The translations under genes were made by a program, and so were the position numbers. 64,000 nucleotides of DNA from Stomoxys calcitrans (Eukaryota > Arthropoda > Insecta > Diptera > Muscidae), in contig NC_081554.1 of assembly GCF_963082655.1 (NCBI RefSeq), forward strand, positions 40,508,354 to 40,572,353, read 5' to 3'. Below the pieces are notes generated by a model. It was not told the DNA's origin. It ran no database searches and worked only from the letters and a program-made list of their open reading frames with translations. Each line of letters begins with the position of its first letter. Position 1 is the first letter of the stretch. This document shows, one piece after another, positions 10,931-23,099 of the stretch.

Positions 10931-11076
10931 CTTTTTGAACATATTTGCTTTGCTAGAAATTTAAGACGGGTTCTTTAACAACAGATCTGAAAACATCCGC
11001 CGAGGTCCATCAAAATTGGTTTAAAATTATATATAGCTCCCACTATGTAGCTATAGGGTAGGTGTAGGGAATTGAA
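10930..11076. other. Tandem-repeat element remnant
   Basis: Text such as ACATCCGCCGAGGTCCATC and ATATATAGCTCCC links it to the repeat at 16525-18090. No gene is seen. Confidence 0.4.
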
Positions 11077-11365
11077 GGCCACCGTAGCGCAGAGGTTAGC
11101 ATGTCCGTCTATGACCCAGAGCGCATGGCTTCGAATCCTGGCGAGACCATCAGAAAAAAATTTCAGTGCTGGATTTCCCTTACATTTGTTAGGTACTATG
11201 CCATGTAAAACTTCTATCCAAAGAGGTGTCGTACAGCGGCACGCCGTTCGGACTAGGCTTTAAAAAGGAGACCCCTTTTCATTGAGATCGGACTGCACTC
11301 ATTGATAAGTGAGAAGTTTGCCCCTGTTGCTTAGTGGAATGTTCATGGGCAAAATTTGCAACTTG
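11077..11365 (+). mobile_element. tRNA-derived SINE, near full length
   Basis: It starts GGCCACCGTAGCGCAGAGG, has box B GCTTCGAATCC, and runs to the tail TTCATGGGCAAAATTTGC. Confidence 0.85.
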
Positions 11366-11780
11366 AAGGGTTTTATAAAGTCTGCACCGCCCGACATCTG
11401 CATTTCCTTAATGTTTTATTTTAAATCCTAGGTTAATAAATCCTTAACGTTGCGCCTTTTCATCTAAGACAAAAGTCTAAAATGAAGTTCAAAATATCGT
11501 TGAAAATAGGAAATTGACTTTGGGACAAGACAAAAATTAACCGTGGTTAAAGACGCAAAACAGCCTTGCAAATAGGAGCTAAGTTTTTCAAAAAATTATA
11601 GTGGGACAATCATCTATGAAGACATATAGGAATCAGTCAAAATTTGAAACGGATAGTGTCCGTAAGAAATTAAGAAAATTTAATTTAAAGATAGCATCTT
11701 TATTTTAAAGATTTTGTTCTTTGGCTCGTTTTCATTGCTAAAATCCTAGGAATAAGGAAAAATCTTAAATTTTCGTCCAA
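11366..11780. other. Unassigned AT-rich stretch
   Basis: It contains a short terminus-like piece (CACCGCCCGACATCTGC near 11388) related to family C ends. No gene recognised. Confidence 0.35.
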
Positions 11781-11784
11781 CTTT

Positions 11785-13465
11785 TTATAGCCTACACCAC
11801 CACTGTGGTACAGGGTATTATAACTTTGTGCATTTGTGCTAAGAAGGAGAAGGGCTAGAACTATTGATAAGTATACCGATCGGCTTAGAATCACTTCCTG
11901 ATTCGAATAAGTTATGTCCGTCTGTCTGTCCATGTATTCTTGTGATCAAGTTACAGCACTTATTGTCCGATTGTCACAAAACTTTGCACATGCCATTTTT
12001 TTGACCTAAGGATGAACGCTTTTGGTTTTGAACAAAATCGGTTCAGATTTAGATATAGCTCCCATATATATCTTTCATCCGATATGGCCTTTTAAGGCTG
12101 TAGAAGTCACTATTTTGGCCCGACCTTTACAAGATTTGTCATGAGGTGTTTCCTTTGACGTTCTCCTACGTGTGCAAAATGTCATTAAAATCGGACCAGA
12201 TTTAGATATATCTCCCATATATATCATTCATCCGATATGGCCTTTTAAGACTGTAGAAGCCACAATTTTGGTCCCATCTTTGCAAAATTTAGCACGATAC
12301 GTTTTATTCAACGTCCCAGAACGTGCAAAAAATTTCATTATAATCGGTTCAGATTTAGATATAGCTTCCAATATATATCTTTCATCCGATATGACCTTTT
12401 AAGGCTGTAGAAGACACTATTTTGGCCCGACCTTTACAAGATTTGGCATGAGGTGTTTCCTTTGACGTTCTCTTCTGTGTGCAAAATGTCATTCGGAAAT
12501 CGGTTGAGATTTAGATATAGCTCCCATATATATCTTTCATCCGATATGGCCTTTTAAGACTGTAGAAGCCACTATTTTGGCCCGACCTTTACAAGATTTG
12601 TCATGAGGTGTTTCCTTTGACGTTCTCTTCCGTGTGCAAAATGTCATTAAAATCGGGCCAGATTTAGATATATCTCCCATATATATCATTCATCCGATAT
12701 GGCCTTTTAAGGCTGTAGAAGCCACAATTTTGGTCCCATCTTTGCAAAATTTAGCACGATACGTTTTATTTAACGTCCCAGTATGTGTGAAAAATGTCAT
12801 TAAAATCGGTTCAGATTTAGATATAGCTTCCGTATATATCTTTCATCCGATATGACCTTTTAAGGCTGTAGAAGACACTATTTTGGCCCGATCTTTACAA
12901 GATTTGTCATGAGGTGTTTCCTTTGACGTTCTCCTACGTGTGCAAAATTTCATTAAAATCGGTTTAGATTTAGATATAGCTCCGGTATATATCTTTCATC
13001 CGATATGGCATTTAAGGCCTTAGAAGCCACTGTTTTGATACGATCTTTACAAAATTTTATATCGGATGTTTCATTTGACTCCTAATACGTGTGTAAAATT
13101 TCATTGAAATCGGATCAGATTTAAATATAGCTTCCATATATCTCTATCATCGGATATGGCCTTTTAAGGCTGTAGAAGACACAGTTTTTGTTTTAACTTT
13201 ACAAAAGTTTGCATGAGATGTTTTGTGTAACGTTCCAATACGTGTGCCACATTACATAAAAGTCGGTTCAAATTTAGATATAGCTCCCATATATATATCT
13301 CTCATCCTATATGGTATTTTAAGGATGTGGTAGGCACAATTTATCGTAAAAAAATCTTACAAAGTTCAGCTCAATATTTCAATAGGTATAAAAGTCTGAC
13401 TTGATTTCAACATAGGTTCCATGCATGGTTCCATATATAGTCGTCCCCGCCCGACTTTTGCCTTT
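11785..13465 (-). repeat. Family C tandem-repeat element
   Basis: One end is a dyad (CCTACACCACCACTGTGG), followed by a TGTCCGTCTGTCTGTCC tract. About nine units of ~153 bp follow, with CAGATTTAGATATAG recurring near 12041, 12194, 12345, 12503, 12655 and 12808. The other end reads CCGCCCGACTTTTGCC. Two unit types alternate: one with TTTGACGTTCTC, the other with AACGTCCCA. Orientation is set relative to the copy at 49965. Confidence 0.8.
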
Positions 13466-13469
13466 CCTT

Positions 13470-14285
13470 ACTGGTTTTCTTTGTACTTCGATGACATTGT
13501 CATCATATTGTTCGGGAGTTCCCTTCTACCATCCTGGACCTCGTACGGGGGCCTTGAGCTCTCTGGATGGACGAGGGCCATCGTGATTGGCATAAGACGC
13601 AGAAAAACTGAGCTGCTGCTTTTAATCAGGAGTCAGAAGCTGGGTGTTTCTAGGGGATCTATACTTTACAGTGTGGAGCTCCAGTTTCTTTTCGGAGGTC
13701 AAGTAACTAGAGGTGATTCTTGACTAGAGACTAAGCTGGAGAAGGAACGTCGAGCATAGGGCTAAAGGTAATGCGCTCTACTCCTGTCGCAACTCGTTAT
13801 GAAGGATATTTACGGCAGTTCTCCATACTGACATATGATGTGGTTTCAGACTCCACACAACTGTGCCCTTCGCAGGGTGATCGAGAAAGTGTTTCCAGAG
13901 AGATGCGCTGAAAGCCATACTCGATGTTAAGCTTTGCACCTGGTGGAGAAAAGGAACGGGTCATAAGGGTAGTGAATGCGTTCCTGCAGCATGAACGAGA
14001 AGGAAAAGGGTACCCCGACAGTGCTCGTTCTTGGAGATGCACTGAATGCTATACTCGACCTTTAGCCTTTGTGTGTGGCGACAAAGCTTGCCCTATAGAC
14101 TTAGGTAGCAAGAAATCTGGCACTCCCCAAACTATTGTCACTATTGTCACTCTTGTGTTTTACTGTTAAATGGAGATGTGGCTTGGAGGTATACTAATGG
14201 GGCAAGAGGGTTTGAAGGTAATTTTCCAGAAAGAGAGTCACAGGGCTGGACATGCCCCGTCCTTCCGGGACCTTCTGCACAACAA
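13470..14285 (+). mobile_element. LINE reverse-transcriptase/thumb fragment
   Basis: Translations in shifting frames give TELLLLIRSQKLGVSRG (the KTELxLFTRK region after the polymerase motifs) and later ATKLALYT followed by VARNLAL, typical of the segment between reverse transcriptase and RNase H. Stops and frameshifts show decay. Confidence 0.6.
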
Positions 14286-14577
14286 TTGCAAATTTGCCCA
14301 TGAACATTCAATTGAGGAACAAGTGCAAGCTTCTCACATATCAATGAGTGCCGTTCGATTTAAGCTCAATGATAAGGGACCTCCTTTTTATAATCCATCC
14401 CGAATGATGCGCCACAGTGCATCACCTTTTTGGGGAGAAGTTTTTACATGGCAGAATACCTCAAAAATTTTGCCATCATTAGGAAGGTATAAAAACCGCT
14501 CAGAATTTATCGCCAGGATTCAAGCCCAGGCGTTAAGCGTCATTGGCGGACATGCTAACTTCTGCTACACAATGGAC
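14286..14577 (-). mobile_element. SINE, near full length, inverted
   Basis: It reads tail to head: GCAAATTTGCCCATGAACAT, then CTCACATATCAATGAGTGC, then GGCGGACATGCTAACTTC. It is moderately diverged. Confidence 0.8.
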
Positions 14578-15425
14578 TCCAAGACAAGTATAGTCTTCCG
14601 ACTTTAAGCAGCTAAAGAGTATATTCTTTGCTTAAAATATCAAGGATTTTTCTTCAAGTGTATATGTTAAGAATTTAGGAATCATACCCATAATAGCATT
14701 CTAACTGACATCTTAGAATTGAAAACAACATCCTAATAGGATACAGGACCTTGGGTTATTACAGTTCATCACACACGCCAGGTTTGTAAACCTCAATAAA
14801 AAAAGTCTTCTCGAAAACAAATGACTCAACAAAAGCATTTCCCACATTTCCTAACAAGTCCCTTCTTGACAATTCTATTGTCCTGCGAAATGAAATGAAT
14901 TATTTGACTTATGCAGGTTACACAGCCACATACGAATCTCATATCAGAGAGAGAGAGAGAGAGAGAGAGAAACAAAAAGAAAACAAAAAGCCAATTTGTT
15001 ATTAATATTTTTTAAAGAAATTCTCCACGTCCTTGTTGTTAGCCAGGCGACAGTTGTTTAGTGACCGAAATCACGACGTTGTCCTTGAATTTTAATTGAA
15101 AAGCTGGGCCCCCACTACAGTTCGTCGAAAAGAAAGAAAAAAAAAAAACTATGTATCCATAAAACGTAATTTGTGAAAAATTGCAGAAAGCACTACGAAA
15201 TATTATCCAACCAAAACAAGCTTACAAAAACCAAGACTAGGCTAATAGTTTTTTTTTATTTCGAAGCCAAGCATCATTTTCTCCATAAGTCTTTAGGTCG
15301 CCTCATAATAGACTTTAATAATCTTTAGAGCCTCTTCTCATCAAATGGTAACATTGATGCTGGCGCTGACACATATTTAGTAGCATGGGAATGAGAGAAA
15401 GAGAAACTCATATCTTTGTAGATTT

Positions 15426-15456
<31 letters not shown>

Positions 15457-15960
15457 TGGTGCGTGTGTAATTCAATAGTTTTTGTTGGTATTTGTGTTTT
15501 TGAAAGCTGGGGATGGTGCGTAATCGAAATTGGCGGCAGTTTTAGTATACAATCATATTTACAGTCGGGGAATTGGTAGTTTCGTAAGCACTTTAGAAGG
15601 CCTGAAAAGGGCAGTTGGAATAGAAGGCATAAAATTCGTTTCAACAATAAAATGTTCTTTGCTAAGTCTTCTGAAAGCCATTCTGTTCTGTATTAGCTTC
15701 CAACATCCGTGACAAGCATGGTCTAAAAGAGTCCGTATAAAAAAAATCGTTGGAAGGTCTTACCTTAGGCATCCAAGGTCTATAGGGTACAGTAGGGCTA
15801 AGCCGCACGCCTATAAACTCGTTTGAATTTTATTTATTAATAGTCCAGAATAAAAATTTACTTATATTTATAGTCTAAACTTCCAGACCTCATGGGTCGT
15901 ATCTTGACTTCAAATATACTCCAATTGTTGGCATACACAACTTGTCATTCCTAGAGATGG
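14578..15960. other. Unassigned, with GA and CA microsatellites
   Basis: (GA)n lies at 14945-14970 and (CA)n at 15426-15452. Homopolymer A and T runs are common. No coding region recognised. Confidence 0.45.
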
Positions 15961-16524
15961 GCGATGGGTAAATACCTAAAAGGTATTTACCCGGTAGATT
16001 GGGTAAATACCCTGGTATTTACCCATTTATACCCAAAAGCTGGGTACTTATAATTTTGCAGATATCTTGGGTATAAACGGGTATTTTCAAAAATTTTTGA
16101 TGATTTCGTATTTTTTGTATATAAACGTGATCTTCTGATTTCATTATATATTGCCGCCATATAGACCGATCTCCAGACATAAAGTCTTGTGGCAATAAAT
16201 TGGCCATTTTCATTCGGTTTTGATGAAATTTGGCACAGTGAGTTCTGGTAGACCCCTAATCATTTCTGTGAAATGCGAATAAGATCGGACTATATTTGGA
16301 TATAGTTGCCCTTAGACCGACCACCCGATCTCCCGATAAATTGTATTGAGGCTATAAAAGATTCATTTATTACCCGAATTCGATGAATTTTGGCACAGTG
16401 TGTTCTGGTAGACCCCCTCCCATTTCTGTCAAATGTGGTACAGATCGGACTATATTTGGATATAGCTGCCATAAATACCGATCTCCCGATATTGTGTTAT
16501 GAGCCTATAAAAGAAGCATTTTTA
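15961..16524 (-). repeat. Diverged family A-like repeat and GGTATTTACCC cluster
   Basis: 15965-16060 holds several copies of GGGTAAATACC and its complement. 16140-16510 has two to three diverged ~150-bp units, with TATAGACCGATCTCC, GGCACAGTG and ATATTTGGATATAG. Confidence 0.6.
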
Positions 16525-18090
16525 TACCCTACACCACTACTGTGGTATAGGGTATTATAACTTAGTGCATTTATTTGTAATTCCCAGAAGGAAGAGAGAT
16601 ATACCCATAGATAAGTATACCGATCAACTCAGAATCACTTTCTGAATCGATTTAGTTATGTCCCTCTGGCTGTCTGTCTGTCTGTCCGTCTGTCCATGTT
16701 AATTTGTGTGCAAAGTGCAGGTCGCAATTTTCATCCGATCGTCTTAAAATTAGATACAGGCATGTTTTTCGGCCTAGAGACGAAGCTAATTGAAAATGAA
16801 AAAAATCGGTTCAGATTTAGATATAGCTCCCATATATATATTCGTCCGATTTGCAGTAATAATGCAATAAAATGGTCATTTGTTAACCGATTCTCTCAAA
16901 ATTTGGCAGGAGTGATTTTCTTATGACTTTCGCAATTACTGGTGAATTTCATAGAAATCGGTCCACATTAAGATATAGCTGTCATATATGTATATCGCCC
17001 GATTTTTACTCCAAGAGCCGCTGCAAGCGCATTTATTAACCAATCTTGCCAAAATTTTGTATAAAGCTTTCCTCGACCACTTCCACAATATCCATAAAGT
17101 TTGGCCGAAATCGGTTCAGATTTAGATATAGCTCCCACATATATGTTCCTCCGATTTTGAGATATATTCCAATAAAGTGCTCATTTGTTAACCGATTCTC
17201 TCGAAATTTAGCAAGAAGGATTTTCTCTTGACTCTCGACATTACTGGTGAATTTCATAGAAATCGGTTCAGATTTAGACATAGTTCTCATATATATATAT
17301 CGCCCGATTTTAACTTCTGGAGTTACAGCAAGTGCATTTCTTGACCAATCTTGCCAAAGTTTCGTACAAAGCTTTCCTCGACGACTCCCACAATGTCCAT
17401 AAAGTTTGGTCGAAATCGCTTCAGATTTAGATATATTAGCTCCCATATAATTACTCGTCCGATTTTGAGAAATATTGCAATAAATAGTTCATTTGCAAAC
17501 CGATTCTCTTGAAATTTGGCAAGAGGGGTTTTCTTAAGCCTATTACTGTTACTATTGAATTTCATAGAAATCGGTTCAGATTTAGATATAGCTCCCATAT
17601 ATATGTTCGTCTGATATGCAGTAATAATGGTCATTTGTTAACCGCGTCTCGCGAAATTTGGCAAGAAGGATTTTCTGTTGACTCTCGACACTATTGGAGT
17701 GTTTATTACAAATCGGTTCAGATTTAGATGTAGCTCTCACATAAATATATCACCCGATTTTCACTCCAAGAGCCACTGCAAGCGCATTTATTGACCAATC
17801 TTGCCAACATTTTGCACAACGCTTTCCTCAACGACTACCACAATATCTGGGAAGTTTGCTCGAAATCGGTTCAGATTTAGATAAAGCTCTCATATATAGT
17901 TAATCAGATTTTGGATAATTTGCAATAATGTTGTCATATGTCAACCGTAGTTATTACAGTTTGACATATTTGCTCGAGATTTGGCACGGATTATTAAATA
18001 ACCCATCTGAAAACATCCGTCCAGGTCCATCAAAATTGGTTCAGAATTAATAATTTATGCCCCATATCGTAAGCATTGGGTAATATGTCC
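16525..18090 (-). repeat. Family C tandem-repeat element
   Basis: It opens with a strong dyad: ATACCCTACACCAC, a 4-nt loop, then GTGGTATAGGGTAT. A (TGTC)n-like tract follows at ~16670, then about eight units of ~152 bp with AAATCGGTTCAGATTTAG. Open frames of 60-136 codons within it are by-products of the repeat. Confidence 0.8.
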
Positions 18091-18870
18091 TTTTGATGGA
18101 AATTGAATGAGGAGCGAGCGCTAGAAACTTAACTTTATATAGCCATTTTAGGTGCTTACCATACAAACTGTTCGGTGCTTTTACATGCGGACTTTAAAAA
18201 TTTTTACCTTACTGCCATTTTTGGGCTACATATCAACTTGGGTAAAAAGCCAACTCTCAACCACTTGTTAAATGTTTTAAAGTAACGTTCGTACTCTACA
18301 CCTTTAGAAAAAATCAAGTACGGCGTTGATAAAGTGACCACATTCGTTCATAAAAGTGAGTCAACACACAGATGTAATTACACCAACCACAAATGCTTAT
18401 AAACCAACAACAATTATGTTGAACAAAACGTTCACAGCCGCTCATATTCTGACAACCTCTAGTGCACCATTTTTTAAAAGATTACAAAAAGTTTTTGTGT
18501 GCCGCAGTGTATCCAACCAATCCGATTGTGTGTTAACAAACGCCTTATCACCTTGCATCACGGTCGCCTATACACACGCAATGTTTTAAAAATCATTTAA
18601 ACTTAAGGTTGGTATACATCCACATTTCGTACGGGTTCCCAAAATCATACCAGCTTATTGACAATATTTCCAACAACGTCCGTGTATGATAACGACAACA
18701 TTGTTGCATGATTTTGCAACATATTTTTTTTTTATCAGTGTACTCCTAAAATCCTTTCATTGGGACCCAGATTTTGTTAAATCGACAACATGTCTTTCGA
18801 GCAGGTTAAGACGCCCTTAAGAATAGGTACTTTAGGTTTAGGGTGAATAGGTAGTCCACCATGTCAAGGT
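18091..18870. other. No recognisable feature
   Basis: No gene, repeat family or RNA was recognised in this interval. Confidence 0.4.
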
Positions 18871-19640
18871 TGAGTTCACTCGGTGGCCAGTCTGACCTGC
18901 GGTGAAAAGGAAATGATAAAGTTAGAAATATGTGATAAGAAAAAATTGCGAGAAGAGAGTTGGGGAAAACGCCAATACGGCGCCGTCGTATGCGCTAATT
19001 CTGCCACGCACTTGGACCTCACTGTACTAGAACCCCAGGCCTTGAGGGCCGTCATATATAATGATTTTGAAAACTGTAAATCCCCTCCCAGAATTTCTTT
19101 TGTGGCTATCGTTATGACACAGAACTCTGCCTCAAAGAGCGTCCGGCAGTCTCAGCGGCATACCGATGTTGTGTCTCATAGCATACCCCGACCCATTCCC
19201 TGACCATCTTGACGCCATCTATGAATACGGTCCAAAGATGGGATTCTTAAAACCTGTAGATAATATCTCTGAGTGAAGCGTACGAGCTCTATCATCCTCC
19301 AATTTGTTGTAACCCATCTCCACAGTGGCTTTTCCATAATGTCGCTTATATTGGACAGAAATTTGCGTTGTGTCAGTAGTACGATGTCGTCCGGCAAATG
19401 CGGTTATTCTCACGCCATCTCGATTGACATTCAACAGGATTTCGTTTACCATTAGATTCCAGAGAATCGGCGAGAAAACCCCTTTGCTGAAGTATTCCCC
19501 TTGTAATACGCCTTCTGAATACACTTATCCACGTTGGGTAGAATATTTTCACGTTGTTAAATATCCCTTCAATATTCCTTAGACGTTTCGACTTCTCGAA
19601 CCACTACTTCGTGGAGGGCAGTCTCCTTCGTCCTGTCCTT
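18871..19640 (-). mobile_element. LINE reverse-transcriptase fragment
   Basis: On the minus strand GVFSPILWNLMVNEILLNVNR corresponds to the QGGVLSPLLWNLVVNE reverse-transcriptase block, followed by a damaged ADD region (ITAFAGRH) and VLLTQRKFLSNISDIMEK. Several frames are needed, so it is dead. Confidence 0.7.
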
Positions 19641-19654
19641 AAGGTATACATGTA

Positions 19655-19874
19655 TTGGGTTGCCCATTTCATATAGTCGGCGTTGACAAATTTTTCAACG
19701 GCTTGTGACTCTGTAATTGTATTCTTTCTTCTGTCAGTTATCAGCTGTTACTTTTAGCTTGCTTTTGAAAAAAAATTGTAAAAAAGTATATTTGATTAGA
19801 GTTCATTCTAAGTTTTATTAAAAATGCATTCGCTTTCTTTTAAAAAATCCGCAATTACTTTTTGGGCAACCCAA
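19655..19874 (-). mobile_element. mariner-type MITE, copy 2
   Basis: A TA-flanked copy in the opposite orientation to copy 1. One terminal repeat is shortened: TTGGGTTGCCCA is followed at once by internal sequence. Confidence 0.85.
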
Positions 19875-19875
19875 T

Positions 19876-20110
19876 AGTTCTCCAGCGCCAGTCCCTCCCT
19901 CATCCCAATGCTTTTATTGTTAATAATATTGTTTTTTTTGTTTTTTTTGAAATGTCAAATGCTACGTTTTCAAATAAGCATGATTGCCTTTTTTACATTT
20001 ACGGTACATTTATTCTACATTTACGAGAGCATAACCAGGCCTTTAATAATACTCTCTGAAAGTTGAATTCATATGGCAAAGTAAGGTTCGTACTCTGCTT
20101 GTAAAACCCT
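19876..20110. other. Unassigned spacer
   Basis: T-rich sequence between a MITE and a LINE fragment, with no recognisable coding signal. Confidence 0.35.
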
Positions 20111-20119
20111 CATCGTCAT

Positions 20120-20990
20120 GACAGGTGGTATAAGGAAAAAGGATGACCCTCAAACAATTGACGTCATATTTGTAAGCCAAATTCCTTCTGCCTTCCGTTC
20201 GAGACCTCATATTACCAGATCACGCTACATGCCACTTTGTATTGTTCAGTGGCAGGGCAATCCCTTACTCAACCACCTTCTGATATTGAAATATACAGTG
20301 CACTATTATCATCACATGATCATTTTGAACTACACGAATGTGTGCCGGGCCATAGCGGTTTGACTAGGAATGAGAAAGCAGACGATTTGGCAGTGCAGGC
20401 CAGAGAAATGCTGTCAATAAACATGGTTAACCCTAGGCCTTTCGGGTCGACGGAGTCTGAGTTAAGGGCGTGGGCTACGAATGCGCATGTAACCCTGTGG
20501 AACACTTAACGGTCGGTAGGACGGACGAAAAGTCCTATGCGGAGTTCGAGATCGTGAGAAGACGAGGCTATTACTGAATGGAAGTAAGAAGGAGGTCAGT
20601 ATCGCTCTCGGTATCATAACGGGACACATAGGACTACGAGCTCACTTATGCAAAATTGGTGCGGCAAGTGATAGCATGTGTAGAGCATGCGGGGAAGATG
20701 GTGAGACGTTGGAGTATTTCCCCTATGTCATTGCCTGGCTTTCGCGTCTTACGGATGCCGGCACTTAGGTGGGGATACAATACCAGACATGAACGAACTT
20801 AGGGGCGTGGCATGGAAAACAATTAAGGATTTTGTAAGTAGCACAGAATTCCCAACTTAGATTTTCTTTTTCGAGGTTACTTTTTAGTATTTAGAGCGCA
20901 CAACAAGCCGATTACTGACTTAGGTGTATGCCCAGGTGTATGGCATGGGGCTAATTAATATGCGCATCCTCTTTTCAACATTACCAAACC
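20120..20990 (+). mobile_element. LINE fragment, RNase H to C-terminal end
   Basis: The frame ECVPGHSGLTRNEKADDLAV is a classic RNase H block (WxPGHxGxxGNExAD). It is followed by PRPFGSTESELRAWATNA and, after frameshifts, the RACGED-type knuckle near 20680. The 3' UTR-like tail ATTTAGAGCGCACAAC lies at ~20890. The same element type lies at 1440-2330 and 38760-39165. Confidence 0.75.
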
Positions 20991-21634
20991 TAGCCTAAGA
21001 TGAATGTTGCAAGAAAATCTAAGTCTATACGAACCAAGAAATATATAAAAAATATTAATTCTCTAATTATCTTAGAACATATGGGACCCATCACATTATG
21101 CACTCTCTTTCCTTTACTTTACTCCCCGCCAACTATTTCATTCATTAAGAGCATTGTGTGGCCACCCAATAAGTTGCTTTGACTCCTTTTAATGTTCACT
21201 TCAATGTTGTGTGTAGGTGCGTTGCCAAAGTTGTATTTAAACATTGTCAACATATTTAACCATACTCGCATCACACCACCACACAACCGCACCACAATAG
21301 TGACCACTTTTTCCGTACTCTTTCTTTCGCACATACAAGTCACCTGTCGCACTCTCACCACTAATACTCCCACATTTGGCTCTCCATTCACAGAAATAAC
21401 GGATGATTGAGAAAAAGGCAACAAAGCACCTAAATAGTGAAACTCTTTCTCTCGCACCATTCGTTTCTCTTACTCTCACCACTAATACTCATACCTAAGG
21501 CCTTGCATTCACACCCATAACAAATGCTTTAGAAAAAAAAACAACAACAATTTGCTGTGTTCATGCTTCTTTTTCTTTTAGTGGAAATTAATTCCTCATT
21601 TTCATGGCTTTTCTTTCCGAAAAGTTACTTTTCA
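20991..21634. other. Unassigned, with an imperfect internal duplication
   Basis: CTCTCACCACTAATACTC recurs at ~21353 and ~21474 in a ~120-bp imperfect direct repeat. No gene recognised. Confidence 0.35.
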
Positions 21635-21636
21635 TA

Positions 21637-22237
21637 TAAAGGGTGATTTTTTTGAGGTTAGGATTTTCATGCATTAGTATTTGACAGATCACGTGGGATT
21701 TCAGACATGGTGTCAAAGAGAAAGATGCTCAGTATGCTTTGACATTTCATCATGAATAGACTTACTAATGAGCAACGCTTGCAAATCATTGAATTTTATT
21801 ACCAAAATCAGTGTTCGGTTCGAAATGTGTTCATTCACCGTAACGTTGCGTCCAACAGCATCTTTGAAAAAATACGGTCCAATGATTCCACCAGCGTACA
21901 AACCACACCAAACAGTGCATTTTTCGGGATGCATGGGCAGTTCTTGAACGGCTTCTGGTTGCTCTTTACTCCAAATGCGGCAATTTTGCTTATTTACGTA
22001 GCCATTCAACCAGAAATGAGCCTCATCGCTGAACGGTGAATAAACACATTTCGAACCGAACACTGATTTTGGTAATAAAATTCAATGATTTGCTAGCGTT
22101 GCTCGTTAGTAAGTCTATTCATGATGAAATGTCAAAGCATACTGAGCATCTTTCTCTTTGACACCATGTCTGAAATCCCACGTGATCTGTCAAATACTAA
22201 TGCATGAAAATCCTAACCTCAAAAAAATCACCCTTTA
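21637..22237. mobile_element. mariner-derived fold-back element
   Basis: A 601-bp element with two ~204-bp inverted arms (21637-21840 and 22034-22237) beginning TAAAGGGTGATTTTTTTGAG, flanked by TA. Both arms carry the same 5' end of a mariner-type transposase gene (frame NEQRLQIIEFYYQNQCSV). The 193-bp centre carries, on the minus strand, the transposase core SDEAHFWLNGYVNKQNCR and GIIGPYFFKDAVGRNVTVN, which includes the first catalytic Asp. No intact transposase remains. Confidence 0.85.
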
Positions 22238-22239
22238 TA

Positions 22240-22830
22240 TTTGTCGCTTCCCTAGAAAAATATCTTTTGATTGATGCCAATTTCATTAAAATCCATTTAG
22301 CCGATTAGCCACAAAATTGCCTTTATTAAATCCTTGGCCGTTTAATAATATATATAATGATAACTCTTGAATTGTACAAAAACCTTTAGATGGAGGCCCT
22401 TTGTCGAATGGGCCAAACAAAATCCATAAAGATTTAAGTTTTGCCGAGCATAATCGATGCCAAACTGTCTCGAGTTACCATAGCATTAAAGAGGTCGTTC
22501 AAACCACTGCCAAATACACAAATCTCTCAACGGCATACAATGTGACTATGAATTCAAGGAAATATGAGGCCATAAGTGTATCGGCCAGTTTTCCATTAAA
22601 AGTCAATGGGCTTTGTAGTGTAGTCCGTTTTCTACTACTACAGCAGACTGAGCTAACCCCATAATTATTGTGGGGTGACTTTCATGCACTGATTAAATTA
22701 GAGCACATACAGATATTGAAATATAATCCACTCTTGTATAGAGGTTAGTGTAAATGAAAGAATTAGATATGCAAATAGTTGCTACTAGAACAGTAGGGCA
22801 CATAGCTAAAATTGAAAAGAAAATTTTCTT
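22240..22830. other. No recognisable feature
   Basis: An 87-codon open frame (22401-22664) has no recognised relatives. Nothing else supports a gene. Confidence 0.35.
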
Positions 22831-22831
22831 G

Positions 22832-23095
22832 AGTCATCATTCCCACTTAGAATCACTTTCTGATTCGATTTAGCTACGTCCGCAGTCAAGTCAAATCTTT
22901 ACAAAATGTGGCATGAGGTGTTTTATTTGACGTCCCAATATGTGTACAAAATTTCATCAAAATCGTTACAGCTTTATATACACCTCTCATAAATATCTTG
23001 TAGTCGATATGCGCTCTTAAGACTGCAGTAGCCACAATTGAGGTTTACCGTAAGAAAACCTTGCAAAGTTCTTCTCGATATTTCAATAGGTATTT
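22832..23095 (-). repeat. Family C fragment
   Basis: AGAATCACTTTCTGATTCG, GGCATGAGGTGTTTTATTTG and CAATAGGTATTTC match pieces of the element at 11785-13465. About one and a half units remain. Confidence 0.65.
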
Positions 23096-23099
23096 CGGG

